The notes under the pieces are model-generated. The model saw nothing but the letters and a program-made list of their open reading frames with translations, did no database searches and had not been told where the DNA came from. DNA of 43,885 bases from an uncultured Sterolibacterium sp. (GTDB taxonomy: Bacteria > Pseudomonadota > Gammaproteobacteria > Burkholderiales > Rhodocyclaceae): contig CAILCO010000092.1 in NCBI GenBank assembly GCA_903832735.1, positions 1 through 43,885 on the forward strand, written 5' to 3'. This document shows positions 16,198 through 24,625 of the stretch, piece after piece. The translations under genes were made by a program, and so were the position numbers. The first letter of the stretch is position 1, and every line of letters begins with the position of its first letter.

Positions 16198-17180
16198 CGG
16201 ATCTCGCGCTGGACAAACTGTATGGCTTCTACGAACAGCTGTGGCGGATACGCCTATTCGAGGGGCACGTGCAGCGCCTTGCAGCGAAGGGCGAGGTTCC
16301 CGGCTTTCCGCATCTGAGCACCGGACAGGAAGCCGTTGCGGTGGGCGTCTGTGCCCATCTCGCCGCCAACGACTACGTCTTCTCGAGCCATCGCGCGCAC
16401 GGCCACGTGCTGGCCAAGGGAAGCGACCCGTATGCGACCTTCGCCGAAATCATTGGCCGGCAGGATGGCCTGTGCCGGGGACGCGGCGGCTCGATGCACC
16501 TGGTGGACGCGGCCAACGGCGTCATGGGCGCGACCGGCGTGGTGGCCGGAAATTTGTCGCTCGCTGCAGGCGCGGCATGGGCCGCGCAGGCCCTGGGCGA
16601 CGGACGCATTGCCGTGGTGTTCTTTGGCGATGGCGCCACGGGTGCCGGCGTGTTTCACGAAACGCTGAACCTTGCGAGCCTGTGGCAATTGCCCTTGCTC
16701 TTCGTGTGCGAGAACAACGGCTACGCGGAATTCACCAGCCGGGAGGAGCACAGCAAGGTCGCCAAGGTAAGCGCATTCGCGGCGCCCTACCACCTGCCCG
16801 CCGAAACCATCGACGGCAACGATGTGCTGGTGGTCAACGCGGCTGCCGCGGCGGCGGTCCGTAGCATCCGCTCCGGAGCCGGCCCGCGGCTGCTGGAATG
16901 CATGACCTACCGGATGGCGGGCCATTACGTCGGCGACGCACAGCGCTATCGCTCCAAGGAGGAACTTGCGGCCATGAAGGAGAAAGATCCGATCGACCGC
17001 CTGCGCGCACATCTTACCCAGCGCGGTGAGCCGGCCGCCGAACTGGAGGCGATCGAAAAGCGCGTCGCCTCCGAGGTGCAGGCCGCCGTAGAGCGTGCCC
17101 GCCAGGCAGCGCGGCCGGACCCGGCGACGGTTCTGGATTACGTCTACAGCCAGCCCCTGTCCACGACTGCGGAGGCATAG
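16194..17180 (+). CDS. Thiamine-diphosphate E1 alpha subunit, canonical copy
   Basis: A 328-residue E1 alpha subunit with the full set of acetoin/pyruvate dehydrogenase motifs: HLSTGQEAVAVG, SSHRAHGHVLAKG, GRGGSMHLVD, the ThDP motif GDGATGAGVFHETLNLASLW ending in CENN, and GHYVGDAQRYRSKEE in the alpha loop. With the following beta subunit it would decarboxylate a 2-oxoacid or cleave a diketone/acyloin and pass the acyl group to the lipoyl E2. Start is a GTG at 16194 with GGAGG 5 bases upstream, overlapping the previous stop. Confidence 0.92.
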   Translation: MTDLALDKLYGFYEQLWRIRLFEGHVQRLAAKGEVPGFPHLSTGQEAVAVGVCAHLAANDYVFSSHRAHGHVLAKGSDPYATFAEIIGRQDGLCRGRGGSMHLVDAANGVMGATGVVAGNLSLAAGAAWAAQALGDGRIAVVFFGDGATGAGVFHETLNLASLWQLPLLFVCENNGYAEFTSREEHSKVAKVSAFAAPYHLPAETIDGNDVLVVNAAAAAAVRSIRSGAGPRLLECMTYRMAGHYVGDAQRYRSKEELAAMKEKDPIDRLRAHLTQRGEPAAELEAIEKRVASEVQAAVERARQAARPDPATVLDYVYSQPLSTTAEA

Positions 17181-17181
17181 C

Positions 17182-18150
17182 GTGGAAACCACCTTCATCG
17201 AAATCATGCGCCAGGCCCTCGACGAGGAAATGACGCGCGATGCCTCCGTGTATCTGATCGGCGAAGACGTTGCGGCCGGCGGGGCCTTCGGCGTCAGCCG
17301 TGGCCTGGTCGACAAGCACGGCCCGCTGCGCGTGCGCAATACGCCGATCAGCGAGGCGGCCATTACCGGGCTCGCCACCGGTGCCGCCCTGTGCGGCTTG
17401 CGGCCGGTGCTCGAGATCATGTTCATCGACTTCGCCACGCTGGCGATGGACTGTCTGGTCAACCAGTCTGCGAAGTACCGCTATATGTCAGGCGGTCAGC
17501 TCTCGGTTCCGATGGTCGTGCGCACCCAGGCAGGCGCGGCCGGAGGCGCGGCTGCCCAGCACTCGCAAAGCCTGGAATCGTGGTTCATTCATGTTCCCGG
17601 GCTGGTGGTGGTCGCACCCTCTTCTCCGGTGGAGGCCTATGGCCTGTTCAAGTCCTCGCTGCGGCTGGACGATCCGGTCCTGTTCATCGAGCACAAACGT
17701 CTCTATGCCATGAAGGAGCACCTGCCCGCGGATGCAGCAGCGATTCCCCTGGGACGCGCCCGCGTCGCCCGCGAGGGCAGCGACGTCACCGTCATCGCCT
17801 ATTCGGCGATGGTGCGCACAGCGCTGGAGGCTGCGCAGCAGCTGGCGCAGGAAGGCGTATCCGTCGAAGTCATCGATCTGCGCACGCTGGCGCCTCTGGA
17901 CATCGAGACGCTAGTGCGCTCTGTAACGAAGACGCGCCGGGTCGTGATCGCCCATGAAGCGGTGGAATGCGGCGGCGTCGGCGCCGAGGTGGCGGCACGC
18001 CTGGGCGCTGCGGCATTCGACGAACTCGACGCACCGATCATGCGAGTGGGCTGTCCATTCGCGCCGATACCGTTCGCGCCCGAGCTGGAACAGGCGCTGC
18101 TTCCGGGCCGTGAGCAGATCGTGCGCGCAGTGCGTGAACTGACAAGCTGA
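17182..18150 (+). CDS. E1 beta subunit, partner of the canonical alpha copy
   Basis: A 322-residue E1 beta subunit beginning METTFIEIMRQALDEEM. It shows VYLIGEDVAAGGAFGVSRGL, TPISEAAITGLATGAAL with the catalytic Glu, KYRYMSGGQLSVPMVVR, GAAAQHSQSLESWFIHVPG and the C-terminal VIAHEAVECGGVGAEVAA, closely following acetoin dehydrogenase beta proteins. Start is a GTG at 17182 with GGAGG 6 bases upstream; it follows the alpha gene by one base. The E2 gene starts 8 bp after its stop. Confidence 0.92.
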   Translation: METTFIEIMRQALDEEMTRDASVYLIGEDVAAGGAFGVSRGLVDKHGPLRVRNTPISEAAITGLATGAALCGLRPVLEIMFIDFATLAMDCLVNQSAKYRYMSGGQLSVPMVVRTQAGAAGGAAAQHSQSLESWFIHVPGLVVVAPSSPVEAYGLFKSSLRLDDPVLFIEHKRLYAMKEHLPADAAAIPLGRARVAREGSDVTVIAYSAMVRTALEAAQQLAQEGVSVEVIDLRTLAPLDIETLVRSVTKTRRVVIAHEAVECGGVGAEVAARLGAAAFDELDAPIMRVGCPFAPIPFAPELEQALLPGREQIVRAVRELTS

Positions 18151-18158
18151 GGTCACAC

Positions 18159-19367
18159 ATGACTCGAATACTGATAGAGATTCCCCGCGTCGGCCTGGTC
18201 ATGGAAACCGCCCGCGTGCTGCGCTGGCTGAAGGATATCGGCGACACCGTGGTGTCCGGAGAGCCGCTGCTCGAAGTGGAAACCGAGAAAACGACTGTCG
18301 AAATCGAAGCCAGCAGTACCGGAAAGCTGGTGGAAATTCTCGCCGTGCCGGAACAGGAGGTCGCCATCGGGGCCGCGATCGCGTGGCTGGAGGACGGTCA
18401 GGCCGAGGCGCTGCCGGCCACGCCTGCGGCGGTGACGGCAGCCGAGGCGGCACCCGAGGCGGCACCCGAGGCGGCGCCCGCTCCGGCGAGCCGGGAGTCA
18501 ATCGCTGCGGACGGAAACAGGCAGCGTTCCTCGCCGGCTGCGCGAAGGCTCGCCGCGAACCACGGCATCGAACTCAGTAGTATCCGGGGTACCGGTCCGG
18601 GCGGGCGGATCCAGCTCGAGGACGTCGAGGCGCTAGCGGCGCAGGCGCAGGGGGCCGCGGCAGCGGCGCCCGAAGCCGTTCCGCTCAGCCCGATGCGCAG
18701 GGCCGTCGCGCGCGCAATGACCCTCAGCAACGCCACGGTCCCGCAGTTCACGGTGTCGCGTTCGGTCGACTGGACCGAAGTGCTGTCGCTCCAGTCCTCG
18801 CTGGCCGCAGACTCTCCGCCCGGCGCGGCGCGGCTCTCGATCAACGACTTTCTGCTCCAGGCGCTGGCGCTGACGCTGGTCGCGTTTCCCTCGATGAATG
18901 GCGTTTTCGCAGGGCATCCCGACGCCCCGGACGCTCGCATCGTTCCCGCGGCAGGTGCGAATATCGGGCTGGTGGTCGCAGTCGCGGGAGGCATGCTCGT
19001 GCCCGTGCTGAGCGGCGTGGAGTCCCTGGGACTGCGCGAACTGGCATGCCGGCGAAGCGACCTGGTGGCGCGTGCCCGCGACGGTCGCCTGCGCCAGGAG
19101 GACGCCAGCGGTGCGACCTTCAGCATTTCGAATATGGGCACCGGCGGTCCCGATCGCTTCACGGCCATGCTCAATCCGCCGGAGTCCGGCATCCTCGCGG
19201 TCGGCCGGATGCGGGACATGCCCGTCGTAAGGGATCGCAGCGTGGTAGTGCGCCCGTGTTCGGACCTCACGCTCACCCTCGATCACCGGGTGGCGGACGG
19301 CAAGCTCGGATCCGATTTTCTTGCGCGACTGACAAATATCCTCGAACAGCACGAATGGCTGATCTAG
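18159..19367 (+). CDS. Dihydrolipoamide acyltransferase (E2)
   Basis: A 402-residue E2 of the 2-oxoacid dehydrogenase/acetoin dehydrogenase type. Domains in order: one lipoyl domain (residues about 1-80) with the lipoylated Lys44 in ETEKTT; an Ala/Pro/Glu linker with near-perfect short repeats (AAPEAAPEAAPAP); the peripheral subunit-binding domain (SSPAARRLAANHGIELS, then GTGPGGRIQLEDV); and the catalytic domain with DHRVADG, His376 as active-site base. One E2 serves two E1 pairs here. No dihydrolipoamide dehydrogenase (E3) gene is present in the window, so E3 must be supplied from elsewhere. Confidence 0.93.
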   Translation: MTRILIEIPRVGLVMETARVLRWLKDIGDTVVSGEPLLEVETEKTTVEIEASSTGKLVEILAVPEQEVAIGAAIAWLEDGQAEALPATPAAVTAAEAAPEAAPEAAPAPASRESIAADGNRQRSSPAARRLAANHGIELSSIRGTGPGGRIQLEDVEALAAQAQGAAAAAPEAVPLSPMRRAVARAMTLSNATVPQFTVSRSVDWTEVLSLQSSLAADSPPGAARLSINDFLLQALALTLVAFPSMNGVFAGHPDAPDARIVPAAGANIGLVVAVAGGMLVPVLSGVESLGLRELACRRSDLVARARDGRLRQEDASGATFSISNMGTGGPDRFTAMLNPPESGILAVGRMRDMPVVRDRSVVVRPCSDLTLTLDHRVADGKLGSDFLARLTNILEQHEWLI

Positions 19368-19411
19368 CACCTGCTTCGAGGCACAAGTGCACCTACCACC
19401 TCCTCCGCCCC
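19364..19411 (+). repeat. Shared 3' element and conserved HyuB upstream box
   Basis: Starting in the E2 stop codon, CTAGCACCTGCTTCG-A-GGCACAAGTGC (19364-19390) recurs almost exactly at 27903-27876 on the other strand, again starting in a TAG stop codon. Directly after it, 19389-19411 (GCACCTACCACCTCC then TCCGCCCC) resembles 10139-10160 in front of the first HyuB gene. The function is unknown. Confidence 0.5.
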
Positions 19412-19432
19412 TGACGATATGGAGAAATAACT

Positions 19433-21244
19433 ATGACTGAGATCGATCCGATCACCCTCTCCACCATCTGGCATTCGTTTCAGACGCTGGTGCGGGAAAT
19501 GCGCCACATGGTGACCCGCACTTCGCAGAGCTACCTGATGTCGCAGTTGAAGGACGTGTCGGTGGGTCTCTGGCTCGCTGACGGGTCCACCGTCGCGATG
19601 CCACAGGGCCTGCTGTGCCAGTTCATGGGCACCAAGTACGCGATCCAGGCCGTCAGAGAACAGTTCGGAGACGACCTGCACCCGGGCGACGTGATCCTGA
19701 CCAACGACCCCTACAAGGGCATGACCGTGCATCTGCCCGACTGGGGCTTTATCCGGCCGATCTTTTTCGAGGGCGAGCTGCTGTTCTTCACGCTGGTGCG
19801 CGGTCACCAGATGGACACGGGCGGGTCGTTTCCCGGCGGCTATTTCCCCAACTCCGTCGACATTCACGCCGAGGGACTGTGCATCCCGCCGACCAAGGTG
19901 TTTGTGAACGACCAGGAACGCACCGACGTCATGCGCCTGATCTGGAACAACGTGCGCTGGCCCGAGGCGGTTCGGGTGGATAACTACGCCATGGTGGCCA
20001 CCACGCGATTCGCGGAAAAGCGCGTGCACGAAGTGCTCAAGCGCTACGGCAAGGAAACCGTGATGCGCTGCATCCGCGAAATGCTCGAGCGCACCGAGCG
20101 CGCGGTGCGCTCGGAAATCGCCGCCATCCCCGACGGCACCTACTTCGGCGAGGCCGCCACCGACGACGACGGCACCGTGCTCGATGAGCCGGTCTGGGTG
20201 CGGGTTGAAATTACCGTCGCGGGCGATTCGATCACCGTCGACTTTTCCGGCAGCGATGCCCAGCGCAAGGGGTTTGTCAATTGCCCGTTTGCGGCTTCCT
20301 ACGCGATCGCCGTAGGCTCGATGATGCTGCTGTTCGATCCCGCGCTGGCCGACTACCACAACGAGGGATCGCTCAAGCCCATTACCGTGATCACCCCGCC
20401 CGGCAGCGTGGTTCACCCGCTCTACCCGGCTACGGTGGGCGCGGCACCAGTCAATGTCGGCCACCAGATCGCAACGGCGGTGCATGCTGCGCTATCCAAG
20501 GCGCGGCCCAACCGCGCGATGGCCGCCTGGGGCAAGCGCCGAGGCGATTACGTGTCCGCCGTGGATCCGCGTAACGGCCAGCCGTACGTGCGCACCACGT
20601 TCGACTATGACGGCTCTGCGGGCGCCGTGACTGGACACGACGGCCCCACCGGGCCACTGTCGATCGGGTCGCTCGCCACGGTGATGCGCAGCAACGCCGA
20701 GGAAATGGAAATCCGCTTCCCCTGGCGGCTGCTGAAGTGGGAAGCTGCGACAGATCTGATGGGTGCCGGCCGCTGGCGCGGCGGCGGCGGCATCGATTGG
20801 CGTGCGCGCAACGAGGGCTCCGACGGCCGCATGGCCACCGGCAGTTCCGACGGCGACATGACCCCCGGCGAAGGAATTCAAGGCGGCAGCCCATCGCCGT
20901 TCTCGCGCACCTTCATGGTAAGGGACGGCAAGCCGATCCGGGTCAAACCCCACCGCATGGTCGAGATCAAGAAGGGCGACGTCGTGGTCAAGATCAGCGG
21001 CGGCGGCGGCGGCGTGGGCTTGCCCACCGATCGCCCTGCCGAACTGGTTGCGCTGGACGTGAAAAACCAGATGGTGTCGATTCACGCGGCGCGCGAGATT
21101 TACGGCGTCGCGGTCGACCCGGTCAGCTTCGCTGTGGACCAAACCGAAACGCAACGCCTGCGCTCTCTGCCGCAGAGCCGTTGGGACGTGACCATCGACG
21201 AGGAGAAGCTCACCGTCGGGATCGTGCCCGCCCCGGCCGCGTAG
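19433..21244 (+). CDS. Hydantoinase B/oxoprolinase family protein 2 (HyuB type)
   Basis: A 603-residue paralog of the protein at 10221, with the same block order: LSTIWHSFQTLVREM, MVTRTSQSYLMSQLKDVSVG, HPGDVILTNDPYKGMTVHLP, MDTGGSFPGGYFPN, RWRGGGGIDWRARNEGSDGR and the C-terminal Gly run GGGGGVGLPTDRP. Differences such as DPYKGMTVHLPD instead of DPYHGGHNSHLPD are near the presumed metal or substrate site and could alter specificity. A GGAG lies about 9-10 bases upstream of the ATG. It starts 65 bp after the E2 gene, so the second Hyu pair is probably on the same transcript. Confidence 0.9.
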   Translation: MTEIDPITLSTIWHSFQTLVREMRHMVTRTSQSYLMSQLKDVSVGLWLADGSTVAMPQGLLCQFMGTKYAIQAVREQFGDDLHPGDVILTNDPYKGMTVHLPDWGFIRPIFFEGELLFFTLVRGHQMDTGGSFPGGYFPNSVDIHAEGLCIPPTKVFVNDQERTDVMRLIWNNVRWPEAVRVDNYAMVATTRFAEKRVHEVLKRYGKETVMRCIREMLERTERAVRSEIAAIPDGTYFGEAATDDDGTVLDEPVWVRVEITVAGDSITVDFSGSDAQRKGFVNCPFAASYAIAVGSMMLLFDPALADYHNEGSLKPITVITPPGSVVHPLYPATVGAAPVNVGHQIATAVHAALSKARPNRAMAAWGKRRGDYVSAVDPRNGQPYVRTTFDYDGSAGAVTGHDGPTGPLSIGSLATVMRSNAEEMEIRFPWRLLKWEAATDLMGAGRWRGGGGIDWRARNEGSDGRMATGSSDGDMTPGEGIQGGSPSPFSRTFMVRDGKPIRVKPHRMVEIKKGDVVVKISGGGGGVGLPTDRPAELVALDVKNQMVSIHAAREIYGVAVDPVSFAVDQTETQRLRSLPQSRWDVTIDEEKLTVGIVPAPAA

Positions 21245-21304
21245 CGACGATTCTGGATTTTCGAAACAGCGTAGACGAAACGTCCACACACTGGAGAGCA
21301 TTTC

Positions 21305-23368
21305 ATGAAGCAGCTGACCATCGACGTAGGCGGGACCTTCACCGACTGCCTGGTGCTCGAGGAATCGGGGCAATTGCAACGCTTCAAGGCCTCGACCACA
21401 CCGGACGACCCGACCGAGGGATTCTTCGCCGCAGTCGGCAAGGCCGCCGCGCACTACGGGCAATCCATGGCGACGTTCCTCGGGGATCTGGAGCAGATTG
21501 TCCACGGCACCACGCTCGGCACCAACATTCTGATCACCGATCGCGGCGCCAAGGTCGGCATGATCACGACCAAGGGCTTTCGCGATTCCATCGAGATGCG
21601 CCGGGGCATCAAGAATCTGCACGGGTCGATGTTCGATGTCTTCATCGAGCCCTACAAGCCGCTGATTCCGCGTTATCTGCGCCTCGGCGTGGAGGAGCGC
21701 ACCCTGTACGATGGCAGCGTAGCCACGCCGCTGAACGAGGGCGAGCTGCGTACCGCCGCACGCGCTTTGCTCGATGACGACTGCACCGCCATCGCCATTT
21801 GCTTCCTGCACTCCTACGCCAACGGCGCGAACGAGCTGCAGGCCAAGCGCATCGTGCAGGAGATGGCCCCGCAGGTGTACGTGACCACCTCGCACGAGAC
21901 CATGCCGGTGTGGCGCGAGTTCGAGCGCTTCTCCACCGCGGTGGTGAGCGCCTATATCGGCCCTGCGGTGACCCGCTACGCGCGCAAGCTGCAAAGCGGC
22001 CTGAAGGATCAGGGCTTTCGCGGGCGCCTCCTGATGATGCTGGCCAACGGACTGGTGCAGGTGGTGGACGAATGCGTCGACCGCGCCGTGTACCTGCTCA
22101 ATTCGGGCCCGGCAGCGGCACCCTCCGCGGCGGTGTACCTGGGCGGCCTGCACGACAAGAAGAACCTGCTCTCGGTGGATATGGGTGGAACCAGCTTCGA
22201 CGTCTGCGTCATCAAGGACGGTGAGATTCCCACCACGACCGAGTCCTGGGTGGGCGAGCACCGTGTGGCGATCAAGATGGTGGACGTGCCGACCGTGGGT
22301 GCCGGCGGCGGCTCGCTGGCGCGCGTCGACTCGCTGGGTTTGCTGCGGGTCGGCCCGCAGAGCGCGGGCGCGGATCCCGGTCCCGCCGCCTACGGCAAGG
22401 GCGAAGAAGCCGCAGTGACCGACGCGGACCTGGTGCTCGGCTACATCCCCGCCGACTATTTCCTCGGCGGCGACATCAAGCTCGACGTCAAGCGCGCCCA
22501 CGAGGCGGTGGCGCGCGTGGGCAGCAAGCTGAAAATGAACGTCGGCCAGGCGGCGCAGGCGATGTTCACGACCATCAACACCGTGATGGCCGACCTGATC
22601 ACCGAGGTATGCACGAAGCAGGGTCAAGACGTGCGCGATTTCACCCTGGTGGCCGGCGGCGGGGCGGGCGGCATCCATGCGGCCGCGATCGCCCGGCAGC
22701 TCTCCATTCCGATGGTGATCGTGCCTCGGGTGGCCGCGCTGATGAGCGCATTCGGCATGTTCGCCAAAGACCTGGGCTTTGAATACGCGCGCTCGTGCTT
22801 TCGCAGCCAGAAGCAACTGGACGTCGCCGAGATCAGCGGCCTGTACGCCGACATGCGCCGGCAAGCGCACGAGGACTTTGCCCGCATCGGGATCCCCGAG
22901 TCGCAGATGTCCTACCAGCCGACGGTGGAAATGCGCTATGAGGGCCAGTTCCATGAAGTGGAACTGGACATGCCCTCACAGACGCTGGATGCCGAGACGC
23001 TGCAGGCGCTGGTGAAGAATTTCCACGCCAGGTACGAGAAGATGTATACCTACTCGATGACCTGGAGGGATGCCGAGTTCCTCACCTTCCGGCTGAAGGT
23101 CACCGCGCCCCGGAGGCCGGTGAACCTTGCCTCGAACAAGCAGGCCGCCGGCAGCGTTGAAGCGGCCCGCCGCGGCTCGCGCCTCTGCCTGTTCGACGGC
23201 AATCCGCAGGCGGTTCAGACCCCGGCCTACGACTGGGACAGGATGGAGCCTGGACACAAGGTGGCGGGCCCCGCGCTCATCGACGATAAGACCACCACGG
23301 TGCTGGTGGTGCCGGGATTCAGCTGCGAGGTGGATGCGTACCGCAACCTGGTGTTGCGGGCCGAGTGA
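21305..23368 (+). CDS. Hydantoinase A/oxoprolinase family protein 2 (HyuA type)
   Basis: A 687-residue paralog of the protein at 12050, identical in length, with DVGGTFTD at residues 7-14 and VDMGGTSFDV near 290. Most of the gene differs from its paralog by scattered changes, but two blocks are base-for-base identical: 106 bp (21903-22008 against 12648-12753) and 89 bp (22409-22497 against 13154-13242). It follows HyuB 2 by 60 bp with GGAG about 9 bases upstream of the ATG. A distinct role from the first pair is possible, for example two similar ATP-dependent steps or two subunit types of one larger enzyme. Confidence 0.92.
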   Translation: MKQLTIDVGGTFTDCLVLEESGQLQRFKASTTPDDPTEGFFAAVGKAAAHYGQSMATFLGDLEQIVHGTTLGTNILITDRGAKVGMITTKGFRDSIEMRRGIKNLHGSMFDVFIEPYKPLIPRYLRLGVEERTLYDGSVATPLNEGELRTAARALLDDDCTAIAICFLHSYANGANELQAKRIVQEMAPQVYVTTSHETMPVWREFERFSTAVVSAYIGPAVTRYARKLQSGLKDQGFRGRLLMMLANGLVQVVDECVDRAVYLLNSGPAAAPSAAVYLGGLHDKKNLLSVDMGGTSFDVCVIKDGEIPTTTESWVGEHRVAIKMVDVPTVGAGGGSLARVDSLGLLRVGPQSAGADPGPAAYGKGEEAAVTDADLVLGYIPADYFLGGDIKLDVKRAHEAVARVGSKLKMNVGQAAQAMFTTINTVMADLITEVCTKQGQDVRDFTLVAGGGAGGIHAAAIARQLSIPMVIVPRVAALMSAFGMFAKDLGFEYARSCFRSQKQLDVAEISGLYADMRRQAHEDFARIGIPESQMSYQPTVEMRYEGQFHEVELDMPSQTLDAETLQALVKNFHARYEKMYTYSMTWRDAEFLTFRLKVTAPRRPVNLASNKQAAGSVEAARRGSRLCLFDGNPQAVQTPAYDWDRMEPGHKVAGPALIDDKTTTVLVVPGFSCEVDAYRNLVLRAE

Positions 23369-23409
23369 CCCTCGATCGCCAAGACATGATGACCTTCACT
23401 GTAGGCAAC

Positions 23410-24393
23410 ATGATGATGAACAGCTTTCTGCGGCGCTGCGTCTGGTGGCTGGCAATGGTCGCGGCGCTTGGGGTCAGTCTTGCGGCACAGGCCGCAGGAG
23501 ACGAATATCCGACAAAGCCCATCCGGATCGTTGTCGGATTTCCGCCCGGCGGGAATGCGGATCTGGTCGCCCGCCTACTCTCGCAGAAAATGCCCGAAAT
23601 GCTCGGACAGCCCGTGATTGTGGAAAACAAACCGGGCGCAGGCGGCGCCATAGCCTCGTCATTCGTCGCCAAGGCCGCGCCGGACGGCTATACGCTGTTG
23701 CTGCTGCTGGGTGCGTTCACTGCTCAAGCCGCGATGCAGAAGACACTCCCGTTCGATCCGGTAGGCGACTTCGGCTGTATTTCGCTGCTCGGGACCTACC
23801 CCTTCGTCGTCGGCGTCAAAGCGGACTCCCCGTACAAGACGGTGGGCGATCTGATCGCTCAGGCGAAAAGGAATCCGGGGAAAATGAATTTCCCCGGCCC
23901 GCTCGGCACGCTGTATCACCTGACCGGCGAAATGTTCAATTCGATGGCCGGCACGGATATCGTCTTCATTCCGTACAAGGGCGGATCGGACGCGATCACG
24001 GAACTCCTGGGCGGACGCATGGACGTCATATTCGAGGCCGTCGCCACGGCGCAGCCGCACATTCAATCCGGCACCATCCGCGCGCTGGCGGTCACATCCA
24101 GGGATCCCGCGCGTTCGTTGCCGAACGTCCCCCCCGTTGCGGCGACCATTCCGGGATTCGACGTGACCTCGTTCGTGGGCATTGCGGGGCCCGCGGGGAT
24201 GCCTCCGGCTGTCGTTGACCGGCTCAACCGCGAGATACGCAGGTTTCTCAGGCTGCCCGAGATCCAGCAGCGTTTCCTTGAATGGGGGGGGCAGGCCGTT
24301 CCGAGCACGCCGGCCGAGATGCGGAGCCGCGTCGAAACGGAAATCCAGAAGTGGAAAGAGGTCATGAAGGCGCGAAACATCGCTGCACAATGA
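23410..24393 (+). CDS. Bug/TctC solute-binding protein 2
   Basis: A periplasmic binding protein of about 327 residues. The signal peptide (MMMNSFLRRCVWWLAMVAAL, then cleavage after AAQAA) is followed by the family blocks YPTKPIRIVVGFPPGGNAD, VIVENKPGAGGAIASSFVAK, NFPGPLGTLYHLTGEMF and IPYKGGSDAITELLGGRMDV. The start is uncertain: GTG at 23365 overlaps the HyuA stop, and ATGs lie at 23386, 23389, 23410, 23413 and 23416; I prefer 23410-23416 because they leave a standard signal peptide. It closes the array, which is thus bracketed by two binding proteins. Confidence 0.85.
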   Translation: MMMNSFLRRCVWWLAMVAALGVSLAAQAAGDEYPTKPIRIVVGFPPGGNADLVARLLSQKMPEMLGQPVIVENKPGAGGAIASSFVAKAAPDGYTLLLLLGAFTAQAAMQKTLPFDPVGDFGCISLLGTYPFVVGVKADSPYKTVGDLIAQAKRNPGKMNFPGPLGTLYHLTGEMFNSMAGTDIVFIPYKGGSDAITELLGGRMDVIFEAVATAQPHIQSGTIRALAVTSRDPARSLPNVPPVAATIPGFDVTSFVGIAGPAGMPPAVVDRLNREIRRFLRLPEIQQRFLEWGGQAVPSTPAEMRSRVETEIQKWKEVMKARNIAAQ

Positions 24394-24516
24394 CGTGGCC
24401 GTTCGTTGCAAAGTAGTCCACATGACCGTATGGGGGAATGCTATGGCCAGAATCAATTCAAGCGGGCGGCACGCTCCGCGGAACCTGAATCAATCCGACG
24501 CAACGAAAGGAGATAC

Positions 24517-24612
24517 ATGGAAGGTGAACGCGTGAGAGCACCCGAACAGGTAACAAGCTTAATGACTCAAGCCTCAATGCAAAATAAAGATTCCGCACTC
24601 TTCATCCACTAG
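24517..24612 (+). CDS. Possible 31-residue leader peptide before the porin
   Basis: A short ORF (MEGERVRAPEQVTSLMTQAS and 11 more residues) with AAAGGAG 4 bases upstream of its ATG. Its TAG stop is part of the porin ribosome site TAGGAG, so its translation could affect porin translation. No homology is recognised, and a chance ORF is quite possible. Confidence 0.3.
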   Translation: MEGERVRAPEQVTSLMTQASMQNKDSALFIH

Positions 24613-24625
24613 GAGACACAAAAAC

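Noticed and set aside
14168-19367. A TPP riboswitch considered upstream of the thiamine-dependent genes
   Set aside because: The genes are tightly coupled to hyuA with only 54 bp between, and no THI-box-like conserved core is visible; thiamine use alone does not predict a riboswitch.
20492-22954. 820-codon open frame on the minus strand opposite hyuB 2 and hyuA 2
   Set aside because: Antisense to two well-supported genes; a His/Ala/Gly/Arg-rich translation typical of a shadow frame.
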